NCBI GenBank assembly: GCA_022795575.1
Contig: JAAWGY010000135.1
Coordinates: forward strand, 1-6,474
Length of the DNA stretch: 6,474 nt
Direction: 5' to 3'
Source of the DNA: Angelakisella sp.
GTDB lineage: Bacteria > Bacillota > Clostridia > Oscillospirales > Ruminococcaceae
Below the pieces are notes generated by a model that was given only the letters and a program-made list of their open reading frames with translations, made no database searches and had not been told where the DNA came from. The position numbers and the translations under genes were made by a program. Within the stretch, counting starts at the first letter, position 1. Every line of letters starts with the position of its first letter. Of the stretch, positions 1 through 6,360 are shown one piece after another.

Positions 1-3
1 CTT

Positions 4-33
4 GCAATACACCAAGTATTGCTGCGGTTTTTT
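4..33 (+). terminator. Possible rho-independent terminator at left edge
   Basis: A perfect 7-bp stem (GCAATAC at 4-10, GTATTGC at 16-22) closes a 5-base loop and is followed, after the five bases TGCGG, by a run of six T at 28-33. In the + direction this resembles an intrinsic terminator for a gene lying left of the window. The gap between stem and T-run is longer than usual, so the call is weak. A second imperfect hairpin follows at 39-65 (GCAGG/CCTGC outer arms, GGGA/TCCC inner arms) without a T-run. Nothing else was recognised in 1-78. Confidence 0.3.
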
Positions 34-78
34 GCCTTGCAGGGCGGGAAAATCCCTTGTCCTGCCTGCATCATCCGG

Positions 79-243
79 TTATGAATACAGGTTCTTACAG
101 CTGTGGATATTCATACTGTCCAGGAAAAACTCGGTTACGGTATGACCGGCGCTCTCCGCCCCCTCGGTGAACGCTTTGACCAGCGCGGAGGTATTGCCCT
201 TTCTGCGGGGACTGCCATTGAGGATGACAAGCTTTTTGGGCAT
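79..243 (-). pseudogene. Truncated flavodoxin-fold NAD(P)H/FMN reductase remnant (54 codons)
   Basis: An ATG at 243-241, preceded by a strong AAGGAGG site (about 260-254), opens a frame that stops with TAA at 81-79. The 54-residue product has the N-terminal half-motif of the NADPH-dependent FMN reductase/iron-sulfur flavoprotein family: a beta strand and then GSPRRKGNTS at residues 10-19, the FMN-phosphate-binding loop. A helix and HTVTEF follow, ending MNIHSCKNLYS. It lines up along its length with the intact neighbour at 259-804 and ends where that protein has its C-x2-C-x2-C cluster. Family members are usually about 180-210 residues, so most of the flavin domain is missing. Dropping one base of the GG pair at 90-91 would restore a Cys at the expected second cluster position (SCKNC), but the sequence beyond it has no clear family motif. 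I infer a frameshifted or deletion-truncated paralogue. The ribosome site overlaps the upstream stop codon, so it was probably the second gene of a two-gene unit. Confidence 0.7.
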
Positions 244-258
244 GGTATTCCTTCCTCC

Positions 259-804
259 TTAAAATTTTTCCGCCAGAGCAGCCGCTTGCTTGCAGCCGTC
301 TGTTTTTTCAATGTCACCGATATTCAGAACGCCCGGAACAAGAACCTCCCCAACCAGCTTCCATTTCATCAGCGCGGCAGAGCGTTCGATGGGGACGCGC
401 ACGCCGTCAAGGACGGACATATCATCCTCTTCACAGCAGGCGATAACCGCGCACTCCTTACCGGCAATATCTTTTCCGCCCACCACAAAAGAGAACAGAC
501 GGTCAATGACCCCTTTCATTTGCGCAGGGATGGAATACCAATATACAGGCATAGAGAAAACCACAGCGTCGGCCTCCAAAATAGCGGGAGCAATCGTGTT
601 AAAATCATCGTCAAAGGAGCAGGCCTTTCCTGTCTTAAAGCAAGTCTCGCAGGCCCGGCAGCCCCCCACGTTTTTCAGCGCGGCGTCAAAGCGGGTAACG
701 GTGTGTCCTTTGGCCTCTGCCGCCTGGATAAATGCCTCGGTCATAGCAAAGCTATTGCCCTTCTTGCGAGGGCTGCCGGTAACAACAACAATTTTTTTGC
801 TCAT
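259..804 (-). CDS. Isf-like iron-sulfur flavoprotein / NAD(P)H-dependent FMN oxidoreductase
   Basis: The 181-residue protein has a flavodoxin-like fold. The first strand (residues 4-9) leads into GSPRKKGNS (10-18), the loop that holds the FMN phosphate. MPVYWYSIPAQMKGVIDR (85-102) is the second conserved flavin-contact segment of the family. Between them lie four cysteines, C49, C52, C55 and C62, in the spacing C-x2-C-x2-C-x6-C. This matches the compact cluster motif known from iron-sulfur flavoproteins (Isf, C-x2-C-x2-C-x4-7-C), which binds a 4Fe-4S cluster. It is therefore probably a cytosolic homodimer passing electrons between a reduced carrier, FMN and an acceptor; the physiological acceptor cannot be told. 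The start is fixed by AGGAGG (818-813) nine bases upstream of the ATG. It is divergent from the HxlR-family gene at 930, the usual arrangement for a regulator and its target, and a truncated paralogue follows. The family call is firm and the substrate is unknown. Confidence 0.88.
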   Translation of the reverse strand: MSKKIVVVTGSPRKKGNSFAMTEAFIQAAEAKGHTVTRFDAALKNVGGCRACETCFKTGKACSFDDDFNTIAPAILEADAVVFSMPVYWYSIPAQMKGVIDRLFSFVVGGKDIAGKECAVIACCEEDDMSVLDGVRVPIERSAALMKWKLVGEVLVPGVLNIGDIEKTDGCKQAAALAEKF

Positions 805-830
805 GTAAAGTACCTCCTGATTTTGCGGGC

Positions 831-859
831 TTGACTTTCCCCGTGTCTAATAATATGAT
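831..859 (+). promoter_or_regulatory. Predicted promoter of the HxlR-family gene
   Basis: TTGACT at 831-836 and TATGAT at 854-859 are separated by 17 bases, close to the sigma-A consensus, on the strand of the regulator. Transcription would start near 866 and give a leader of about 60 bases that contains the palindrome at 885-909. The -10 box overlaps the -10 box of the opposing promoter. Prediction rests on sequence match alone. Confidence 0.6.
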
Positions 860-885
860 TGTAGCAAGAATTAAAGCAAAATCAA
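858..885 (-). promoter_or_regulatory. Predicted promoter of the iron-sulfur flavoprotein gene
   Basis: On the - strand, TTGATT (885-880) and TACAAT (863-858) are 16 bases apart, a good sigma-A-type match. The start of transcription would be near 851, giving a leader of about 47 bases. The -35 box abuts and shares one base with the near-palindrome at 885-909, so a protein bound there would compete with or contact RNA polymerase. Confidence 0.6.
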
Positions 886-909
886 GTACGCACATACAAG
901 TGCGATACT
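885..909. promoter_or_regulatory. Candidate HxlR-family operator (near-perfect inverted repeat)
   Basis: AGTACGCAC (885-893), a 6-base spacer (ATACAA) and GTGCGATACT (900-909) form an inverted repeat that is perfect except for one extra base in the right arm. HxlR proteins are dimers that bind inverted repeats in the promoters of divergent target genes. This site lies between the two divergent genes, touching the -35 box of the flavoprotein promoter and lying downstream of the regulator's own predicted start. That position would suit control of both genes. Binding itself is inferred. Confidence 0.5.
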
Positions 910-929
910 AACCCGGAGGAAAGCGCGCC

Positions 930-1271
930 ATGAGTGAACGCTGTATTTCGCAAGAGTGTCTCAATGACACTGGCTTTAGCTACACCCTGTCTTTAATCAA
1001 CGGAAAATACAAAATGATAATCCTTTATACCTTGATGGAATTTAAGGTGGTTCGTTTTAATGAGATGAAAAAATATATCGGGAGTATTTCTTATAAGACG
1101 CTGAGCGCCACGCTAAAGGAATTGGAAGCAGATCAACTGGTGCATAGGGAGGAATACCCCCAAATTCCACCCAAGGTTGAATATAGTCTGACGGAACGTG
1201 GAAGGTCTCTGATGCCTCTTTTAGATGAAATGTGCGACTGGGGTGAAAAAAACAGGCTTCTGACCACGTAA
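930..1271 (+). CDS. HxlR-family winged-helix transcriptional regulator
   Basis: The 113-residue protein has the full length and layout of HxlR-type MarR-like regulators. C10 opens the domain, followed by the diagnostic segment YTLSLINGKYKMIILYTL (18-35). Next come a recognition-helix region with FNEMKKYIGSISYKTLSATLKELEADQLV (43-71), a wing with HREEYPQIPPKVEYSLTERG (72-91), and a C-terminal dimer helix ending in LLDEMCDWG (97-105). It binds DNA as a dimer, usually at the promoter of a divergent oxidoreductase gene in response to reactive electrophiles or redox stress. Cysteines are C5, C10 and C102; an N-terminal Cys is the redox sensor in relatives such as YodB and HypR. The start is supported by GGAGGA (915-920) nine bases before the ATG. 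The gene is strikingly AT-rich compared with the operon to its right. The effector is unknown. Confidence 0.92.
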   Translation: MSERCISQECLNDTGFSYTLSLINGKYKMIILYTLMEFKVVRFNEMKKYIGSISYKTLSATLKELEADQLVHREEYPQIPPKVEYSLTERGRSLMPLLDEMCDWGEKNRLLTT

Positions 1272-1273
1272 TT

Positions 1274-1300
1274 GGCGGCAAGCGGCTCTTACCTGCCGCC
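1274..1300. terminator. Hairpin in the convergent gap, possible bidirectional terminator
   Basis: GGCGGCA (1274-1280) pairs perfectly with TGCCGCC (1294-1300) across a 13-base loop, three bases after the HxlR-family stop codon. It is the only clear structure in the 63-base gap between the two convergent transcription units. No real T-run follows on either strand (only a mixed pyrimidine stretch on +), so it is a weak intrinsic terminator at best. Confidence 0.35.
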
Positions 1301-1334
1301 CTGTTCCTCTTCGGTCGCTTATGGGGGGACCAGC

Positions 1335-2309
1335 CTACCGCTTCCCTATCCGCCGGACAAGCGGCCGGAGCTGCCGCGCCAAAAGCCCCGCCATCCGTCC
1401 CAGCGCCTCCCGGGGCCGGATCCCGCCGTTCCGGAGAAGCCCCGCCACCGCCACGGCGGCTTTCCACCGGGGCCCGTAGGCGAGGTAAAAGAGGTACCGC
1501 TGCTGTAGCTTCCAGCAGTCCGCCTGCCGCCGTTCCCTTCCCTCCAGCCGGCAGATGGCGGCAAGCTCGTCGATGAGGGCCCCAAAGCCGGCGCACCGGG
1601 CCGCTGCCTCCTCCCGGGTCCGGGGGCGGCGGGAGTGGCTGTCCGGGTGGACACGGACAATATACAGCTCCTCCCGGATGGTGGGGCAGGGCCAGCGGTG
1701 GAAAAAGGGCAGCAGCATCTGCAAATTCTGTCCCACCTCGTAGTCCGGGATCTGCCGCCGGGGGTAGATCTCAAAGAAGGGCCGGGTCCGGAAGAGGTAG
1801 CAGCCGCAGCAGACAAAGGTTTGCCCCAGCAGAAGCGGGAGAAAGAGCCGCTCCTGCTCCAGGTCCCCCCGCCGCTCCGAGGGCGGGGCCGGCCCCCCGT
1901 CCTCGCCGATGTAGCGGCTCAGGGAGCGGACGCACTGGTAGGCGGGGTGTTGCCGCAAAAACTCCACCCGGCGGCGGATGGAATCCGGCTCCAGCAGGTC
2001 GTCGCTGTCCGGCCAGATGAGAAACTCCCCCGTCACATAGGGGAGCCCCCGGTTGATGGCCCCCGCCGCCCCCCGGTGCTCCCCCTGGAGCAGCCGGAAG
2101 GAATAGCCCCGGCGGAGGAAGGCCTCCCGGTAGCCCCGGGCCAGCTCCGCCGTCCCGTCCTCCGAGCCGTCGTCCACCAGGATCATCTCCACATCGTCCC
2201 AGCTTTGGCCCAGGACCGATTGTAGCATTGCGGGGAGGTACCGCCGTCCGTTATGCACCGGCGTCACCACCGATACCCTCCCGGGATGCCCTGCGCTGTA
2301 CTGCTCCAT
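1335..2309 (-). CDS. Family 2 glycosyltransferase
   Basis: The 324-residue protein has a GT-A fold of the GT2 type. VSVVTPVHNGRRYLPAMLQSVLGQS (12-36) is the first strand and helix that bind the nucleotide. VDDGSEDGT (45-53) is the classical DDGS motif, G80-AAGAINRGL is the next conserved helix, and DSDD (101-104) is the metal-binding DxD-type motif. The catalytic core occupies roughly residues 10-220. The last 100 residues are basic and helical (ending RPLVRRIGKR) without a clear membrane span, so it is probably cytosolic or bound to the inner membrane face through the basic tail. It would transfer one sugar from a nucleotide donor to a growing surface glycan; donor and acceptor cannot be read. 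It is the last gene of the operon, starting 4 bases after the ABC stop, with AAGG (2320-2317) seven bases upstream of the ATG. Confidence 0.9.
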   Translation of the reverse strand: MEQYSAGHPGRVSVVTPVHNGRRYLPAMLQSVLGQSWDDVEMILVDDGSEDGTAELARGYREAFLRRGYSFRLLQGEHRGAAGAINRGLPYVTGEFLIWPDSDDLLEPDSIRRRVEFLRQHPAYQCVRSLSRYIGEDGGPAPPSERRGDLEQERLFLPLLLGQTFVCCGCYLFRTRPFFEIYPRRQIPDYEVGQNLQMLLPFFHRWPCPTIREELYIVRVHPDSHSRRPRTREEAAARCAGFGALIDELAAICRLEGRERRQADCWKLQQRYLFYLAYGPRWKAAVAVAGLLRNGGIRPREALGRMAGLLARQLRPLVRRIGKR

Positions 2310-2313
2310 CCTG

Positions 2314-4005
2314 TTACCTTACCTTTACAAATCCTTTTCCTTCCATGCGGTAGATCTCCTGGCAGGCATCCGCCAGGGCGGGGTGGTGTGTCACCATCAG
2401 CAGCGTCCGCCGTCCCCGCAGCTGGCTGATGGAGTCCATCACCGCCTTTTCCGTCTCCAGGTCCAGGGCGGCGGTGGCCTCGTCCATAATAAGGATGCAA
2501 AAGTCCTTGTAGAGGGCCCGGGCCAGGGCGATGCGCTGCCGCTGCCCCCCCGAGATGACGGTGCCGTTCTGGCCGATCATGGTGTCCAGCCCCTGGGGCA
2601 TCCTCTTTACGTCCTCCCAAACCTGGGCGCATTTCAGGCACTCGATGACCCGCTCGTCGTCCCGCTCCCCCGCCATAAACACCACGTTATCCCGCACGGT
2701 GCCGTTGTTGAGGAAGATGGTTTGGGGGATGTAGCTTACCACCTCCCCGATGCTGGCCCGGCAGGGGCCCTGGCTGTCGGCGCCGGCTACAATGTCGTAA
2801 TCGTCGTACCAAACGCTGCCGGCCTGGGGCCGGAGGAGGCCCAGCATCAGGTCCAGGAAGGTGGATTTGCCCGCCCCGGAAAGGCCGATGATGGCCACCG
2901 AGCTGCCGGCGGGGAAGGCCACCGAGGCGTTCTCCAGGATGTTCTCCCCCCCGGGGTACCGGAAGGTGAGCCCCTCCACCCGGATGCCCCGGTCCAGCGT
3001 CACCCGCTTTTGCCGCAGCCCTGCCCGCTCCGCCTCCCGGGCCTTCATCTCCCGGTACCGCTCCAGCTCCTGGCAGATGGCCTCGTAGTACCGGGTGCCG
3101 TACTGGATGGTGGTAAGGGCGGCGACACTCCGTTTGGCGTTGGGGATCATCCGCACCAGCAGGGTGAGGTAGAGCACTGCCTCCGCCAACAACGCGGCCA
3201 GGTCCACCCCCAGGGCAAGGATTAGCGCCAGAAAGAGGAACAGGGCCGCCTGCATCACGTTTTGCAGCAGGATGCCCTGGAGGTTCTGCATCAGGGCAAA
3301 CTCCTTCTGCACCTGGGTGTAGGCCCCGTTGGCCTGCCGGTACTGCCGGATCAGGTTCTCCCGCCGGTTGTCGATCCGCAGCTCCCGGTAGGAGCCGTAG
3401 GCGGTGGAGACCAGGCCGTCGGCCCGCAGCTTCAGCAGCCGCATCCGGTCCCCAAAAAGCCTCATGCCAATGCGCTTGCGGAGAAAGAGCAGCAGCATCA
3501 TGGCCAGGATCAGCAGGCAGCTGGCCACCCCCACCCAGCCGGCAATATAGGTGATGATGACGAAGTAGGCGGCCAGGGTGATGGCGTCCACCACAAGGTC
3601 CATGTAGGTGGTGATAAGCCCCGCGCAGACGGTGACGTCGCCCCGCACGCCGTTGATGGCCTCCACCGGGCCCTTTTCGTTGTGGTCCTGGAGCTCCTCG
3701 CAGCAGTACAGCTCGTAGATTTTGACCGACCACCGGTGGGCCACGTCGGCCACCAGGACGCTGGAGGCCCTGCTTTTGAGCAGCTCAAACAGCCCCACCA
3801 CCATCAGCAGCAGGGCCAGCCACACCACCCGGAGCAGCAGCTCCGGGGAGGCGCCGGCGCCAAAGGTCTCCTCGAACACCGGGATCAGCATCGAGACGCT
3901 GAAGAGGTTGGCCGCCGGGGTGAGGAAGCAGAGGACCGCGAACCACCGCAGCCGCCGCCTCTCCGGCCCCTCCAGGTAGCCGACCAGCCGTCGTATCATT
4001 TCCAT
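2314..4005 (-). CDS. ABC transporter half-molecule (membrane plus ATPase), probable glycan/lipid-linked exporter
   Basis: With the ATG at 4005 the protein has 563 residues. The N-terminal half is a six-span exporter domain, with hydrophobic segments near 19-42, 58-76, 135-155, 157-175 and a long pair around 245-285. The C-terminal half is a complete ATPase: Walker A GLSGAGKST (374-382), Q-loop Gln428 in YIPQT, signature SGGQR (from 485), Walker B running into DEATAALD (508-515), and the H-loop in THHP (His540-541). It should work as a homodimer. Family layout and neighbours (glycosyltransferase, pyruvyl transferase) suggest export or flipping of a lipid-linked glycan, as in PglK- or MsbA-like proteins, but a peptide or lipid substrate is not excluded. 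A longer frame opens from a TTG at 4047 and overlaps the upstream gene. I prefer the ATG at 4005, which has AGGA eight bases upstream and leaves a 10-base gap. Confidence 0.9.
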   Translation of the reverse strand: MEMIRRLVGYLEGPERRRLRWFAVLCFLTPAANLFSVSMLIPVFEETFGAGASPELLLRVVWLALLLMVVGLFELLKSRASSVLVADVAHRWSVKIYELYCCEELQDHNEKGPVEAINGVRGDVTVCAGLITTYMDLVVDAITLAAYFVIITYIAGWVGVASCLLILAMMLLLFLRKRIGMRLFGDRMRLLKLRADGLVSTAYGSYRELRIDNRRENLIRQYRQANGAYTQVQKEFALMQNLQGILLQNVMQAALFLFLALILALGVDLAALLAEAVLYLTLLVRMIPNAKRSVAALTTIQYGTRYYEAICQELERYREMKAREAERAGLRQKRVTLDRGIRVEGLTFRYPGGENILENASVAFPAGSSVAIIGLSGAGKSTFLDLMLGLLRPQAGSVWYDDYDIVAGADSQGPCRASIGEVVSYIPQTIFLNNGTVRDNVVFMAGERDDERVIECLKCAQVWEDVKRMPQGLDTMIGQNGTVISGGQRQRIALARALYKDFCILIMDEATAALDLETEKAVMDSISQLRGRRTLLMVTHHPALADACQEIYRMEGKGFVKVR

Positions 4006-4013
4006 GGCAACCG

Positions 4014-4017
4014 TCCT
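4014..4017 (-). promoter_or_regulatory. Ribosome binding site deciding the ABC transporter start
   Basis: On the - strand AGGA (4017-4014) lies eight bases before the ATG at 4005 and overlaps the TAG stop of the upstream gene (4018-4016). The stop and re-initiation signals are therefore physically joined, which fits translational coupling and argues against the upstream TTG at 4047. Confidence 0.55.
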
Positions 4018-5095
4018 ATCTTGTAAAAAGTCGGATCCACACCCCAAAGGGGAGCCGCCGGTACAGCCCCATCAGCAGCCCCCGCCGGGCGGGCCTTTGG
4101 GTGGGCTCCCGCAGCCGGGGCTGGCTGGGGTTGGCCGCCTCCGCCGGGGCGCAGGGGAAGGAGCGGGCCGCTCCCCGCGCCCTCTCCCAAAGGGCCCGCC
4201 CCGCCGGGGTGTGGCAGAGCACCACCGAGCAGCCCATCCCGTCGTCAAAGTCCGGCCGCACCGCCTCGATCCCCCAAAAGTCCCCCAGGGTCAGGTCGCT
4301 TCCCCGGCGGGTGGTGCAGTAGCGGCAACGGTAGCAGGCGGGCCGCAGGTTTACCCGGGAAAAGTAGGACCGGCAGTAGAGGTCCCGGCTTAGGGGGAGG
4401 GCTGTTTCCCGGTCCCCTGTCCGGTAGGCCACCGTCCGGCCGTGGTCGCCCTCCCGCTTATCCCGGAAGGAGAAGGACCGCAGCGTCCCGCCGGCCCGCT
4501 TTTCCAGCCAGCCCACATAGTCCCGCCAGATGCCGGGGGAGGGCACCCCGTAACAGACAAGATCGGCCAGCAGCAGCCGGGGATGTTCCCCCGCCAGCGC
4601 CCGGACAGCCGCCGCCTGGCAGGGGGTGCCGCAGAAGAGCACCCGCCGCCCCTCCCGCAGCAGCCGGGGGATCTCCTCCAGCGCCCCGGCGATGTCGCTT
4701 TGGACATACTTGGTCTTGGTAATCCGGTCCAGCTCCTTGGGGGTCTCCGCCCGGATATGGGCCACCCTGCCGCCGGGGAGGAGCGCCGCGCCGTACACCG
4801 CTCCTCCCTCCGCCAGCACCTCACCGGCCAGCAGGGGGAAGATCCCCCCGGAGGAGGAGCCCAGGCGCACCGCGTCCTCCCGGGCCCTGGCCCCCCAGCA
4901 GGCGGGAGCCTCCCCGCCTTCCGTCTCCTCCCGGTCGATGGGACAGACGGCGTCACAGGCCCCGCAGCCGGTGCACCGGGCCTTGTCGATCACCGGGTAG
5001 AGAAAGCCCTCCCGGTCCGGCTCCATCCCGATGGCCCCTTCCCGGCAGACGGCGGCGCAGGCCCCGCAGCCGGTGCAGCGTTCCTTTTCCACCAT
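4016..5095 (-). CDS. F420 hydrogenase/dehydrogenase beta-subunit-like iron-sulfur protein (glycan locus type)
   Basis: The 359-residue protein starts with two 4Fe-4S ferredoxin motifs, C7-x2-C10-x2-C13-x3-C17 and C41-x2-C44-x2-C47-x3-C51. The FrhB N- and C-terminal domains follow: GTPCQ at 156-160, PSPGIWRDYVGWLEK shortly after, a further cysteine cluster C254-C257-C260, and SDLTLGDFWG ending at 275. This combination defines the Coenzyme F420 hydrogenase/dehydrogenase beta-subunit C-terminal family. True FrhB carries FAD and oxidises reduced F420. Paralogues like this one are widespread in bacterial exopolysaccharide loci next to pyruvyl transferases, where their substrate is not settled. I infer a cytosolic flavin/Fe-S redox enzyme acting on a sugar or glycan intermediate, with ferredoxin or a deazaflavin as possible partner. 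GAGG (5108-5105) supports the ATG at 5095. It begins 6 bases after the pyruvyl transferase stop. The family call is firm and the reaction unknown. Confidence 0.9.
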   Translation of the reverse strand: MVEKERCTGCGACAAVCREGAIGMEPDREGFLYPVIDKARCTGCGACDAVCPIDREETEGGEAPACWGARAREDAVRLGSSSGGIFPLLAGEVLAEGGAVYGAALLPGGRVAHIRAETPKELDRITKTKYVQSDIAGALEEIPRLLREGRRVLFCGTPCQAAAVRALAGEHPRLLLADLVCYGVPSPGIWRDYVGWLEKRAGGTLRSFSFRDKREGDHGRTVAYRTGDRETALPLSRDLYCRSYFSRVNLRPACYRCRYCTTRRGSDLTLGDFWGIEAVRPDFDDGMGCSVVLCHTPAGRALWERARGAARSFPCAPAEAANPSQPRLREPTQRPARRGLLMGLYRRLPFGVWIRLFTR

Positions 5096-5101
5096 GCTCT
5101 G

Positions 5102-6241
5102 TTACCTCGTCTCTCCCTGCTCCGCCAGCTGTAGCTGCCGGGCAATAAACGCCTCCGACTGCTGCCGTGCCGCTGTCAGCCGCTCCGCCGCCCCCTCCCA
5201 GTCGGCGGGGGCCGCCAACCGCCGGCGGTCCGATTCTATCTCCCCGGTGGCCAGCCGCTCCGCCAGCCCCAGCTTGTTCAGCAGGTCCCCCATCCGGGCC
5301 CCCCGGGTGGTGTGGCAGAAGGTGAGGAAGGGGCGCCGGAACAGAATCGAAAACACCGTTCCGTGAAAGGAATTGGTGATGACACAGGCGGCGTTGCGGA
5401 AGTATCCCACAAACTCCGCCGGTCCTACCGCGTCCCGGCTCTCCACCCCCGCCTTGCTCTCCCACCACCGCTGGGCGGAGAGCTGGATGGCGCGCAGGCC
5501 CTGCTCCCGGGCAAAGGCGCGGATCTCCTCCGCCATCTCGGTGTTGCGCTGGGTGGCGTAGACCAAGAGGTACCGCTCCTCCTTAGGGGGGACGGCCACC
5601 CTTTCCCACTCCTCCCGGTCCAGCAGCAGGGTGGGGTCCAGGACGCAGGCCGGCTCCCTTCCCAGCAGCTCTGCCACAAAGGGGACGGCGCTTTCCTCCC
5701 GCACCGAAACCGCCGCGAAGTTTTCCCCCACCTGCCGGGCAAACCGCGCCCGGCAGTCCTCCGGCAGCCGGTCCCCGCCCATGCTGGCGGCATAGGAGGC
5801 GATGCGGCAGGACTCCTTCCCCGGCAGCTCCCCCAGGTAGGCGTCGTCCAGCCCCACCGTGATGGCGGGGTTCCAGACCTGGTCGCTGCCCACAAAGAGG
5901 CAGCGCAGGCCTGCGAGGGAGAGCTGCTCGGCTCGCCGCACCGGCGGGCGGGTGGTGAGATACTGGCGGCGGAAGCGCCGCATCAGCCGTCTGCGCCGCC
6001 AAAACCCGGTTCCCCGGAGGGCGTTCCCCCCCCACCACAGCAGCGGGACCTGGTAGCGGATGCGACCCTGCTGTTGGGTGGCGATCAGGGGGGCCCACCA
6101 ATACCGTCCGGTGAGCTTTCGGGGGGCGTAGGGGAGGAACACGGCCTCCTCGCCCTGTAGCTCCAGGTACCGCTTCAGGGCATAGGCCTGGAGCATTCCA
6201 CCGCAGTCGTCTGCCCAGTGAAAGGTCAGCAGTCCGGTCAT
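5102..6241 (-). CDS. Polysaccharide pyruvyl transferase family protein
   Basis: The 379-residue protein matches the PS_pyruv_trans family (CsaB/WcaK-like). It opens with TFHWADDCGGMLQAYALKRYL (about 6-26), the N-terminal Rossmann segment with its glycine pair. GSDQVWN (118-124), followed by a SYAASMG segment, is the most diagnostic motif. The C-terminal lobe carries ITNSFHGTVFSI, with N290, S291 and H293 at the expected active-site side. Characterised members move a pyruvyl group from phosphoenolpyruvate to a sugar as a ketal, giving a negatively charged surface polymer. Many members in loci like this have not been tested, so the donor is inferred from the family. There is no signal peptide, so it should act in the cytosol on lipid-linked intermediates. 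The start is well fixed: AAGGAGG (6256-6250) lies eight bases before the ATG, and a promoter lies close upstream. It is the first gene of the four-gene operon. Confidence 0.9.
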   Translation of the reverse strand: MTGLLTFHWADDCGGMLQAYALKRYLELQGEEAVFLPYAPRKLTGRYWWAPLIATQQQGRIRYQVPLLWWGGNALRGTGFWRRRRLMRRFRRQYLTTRPPVRRAEQLSLAGLRCLFVGSDQVWNPAITVGLDDAYLGELPGKESCRIASYAASMGGDRLPEDCRARFARQVGENFAAVSVREESAVPFVAELLGREPACVLDPTLLLDREEWERVAVPPKEERYLLVYATQRNTEMAEEIRAFAREQGLRAIQLSAQRWWESKAGVESRDAVGPAEFVGYFRNAACVITNSFHGTVFSILFRRPFLTFCHTTRGARMGDLLNKLGLAERLATGEIESDRRRLAAPADWEGAAERLTAARQQSEAFIARQLQLAEQGETR

Positions 6242-6288
6242 GATTGTTCCCTCCTTGCCGCTGGTTTTTGTGGTTGTGGCTTTTGCTT

Positions 6289-6318
6289 ATTATAACATGA
6301 GCTGCGGGAGGATGGCAA
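6289..6318 (-). promoter_or_regulatory. Predicted promoter of the four-gene glycan operon
   Basis: On the - strand TTGCCA (6318-6313) and a perfect TATAAT (6294-6289) are 18 bases apart. Transcription would start near 6282, leaving a leader of about 40 bases before the ATG at 6241. This AT-rich patch stands out sharply from the GC-rich sequence on both sides, which supports the call. No operator-like repeat was seen in it. Confidence 0.65.
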
Positions 6319-6360
6319 CATTGCCGCAACGGGGCGGGGGCCTTCCGGGAGACGAAGCGG

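Noticed and set aside
103..834. Long + strand open frame of 243 codons opposite the flavoprotein gene
   Set aside because: The - strand protein at 259-804 has clear family motifs and a strong ribosome site; the + frame shows no recognisable domain and is an antisense shadow.
3262..4026. Long + strand open frame (254 codons) inside the ABC gene, and similar ones at 1635-2225, 2383-3225, 4442-5134 and 5312-6160
   Set aside because: They are low-complexity products rich in G, P, Q, H, R or A, as expected for antisense frames in very GC-rich genes, and have no domain or credible start signal.
4006..4047. Longer ABC transporter start at the TTG at 4047
   Set aside because: It would overlap the upstream gene by 32 bases and add 14 residues of non-family sequence; the ATG at 4005 has a well-placed AGGA and fits the operon spacing.
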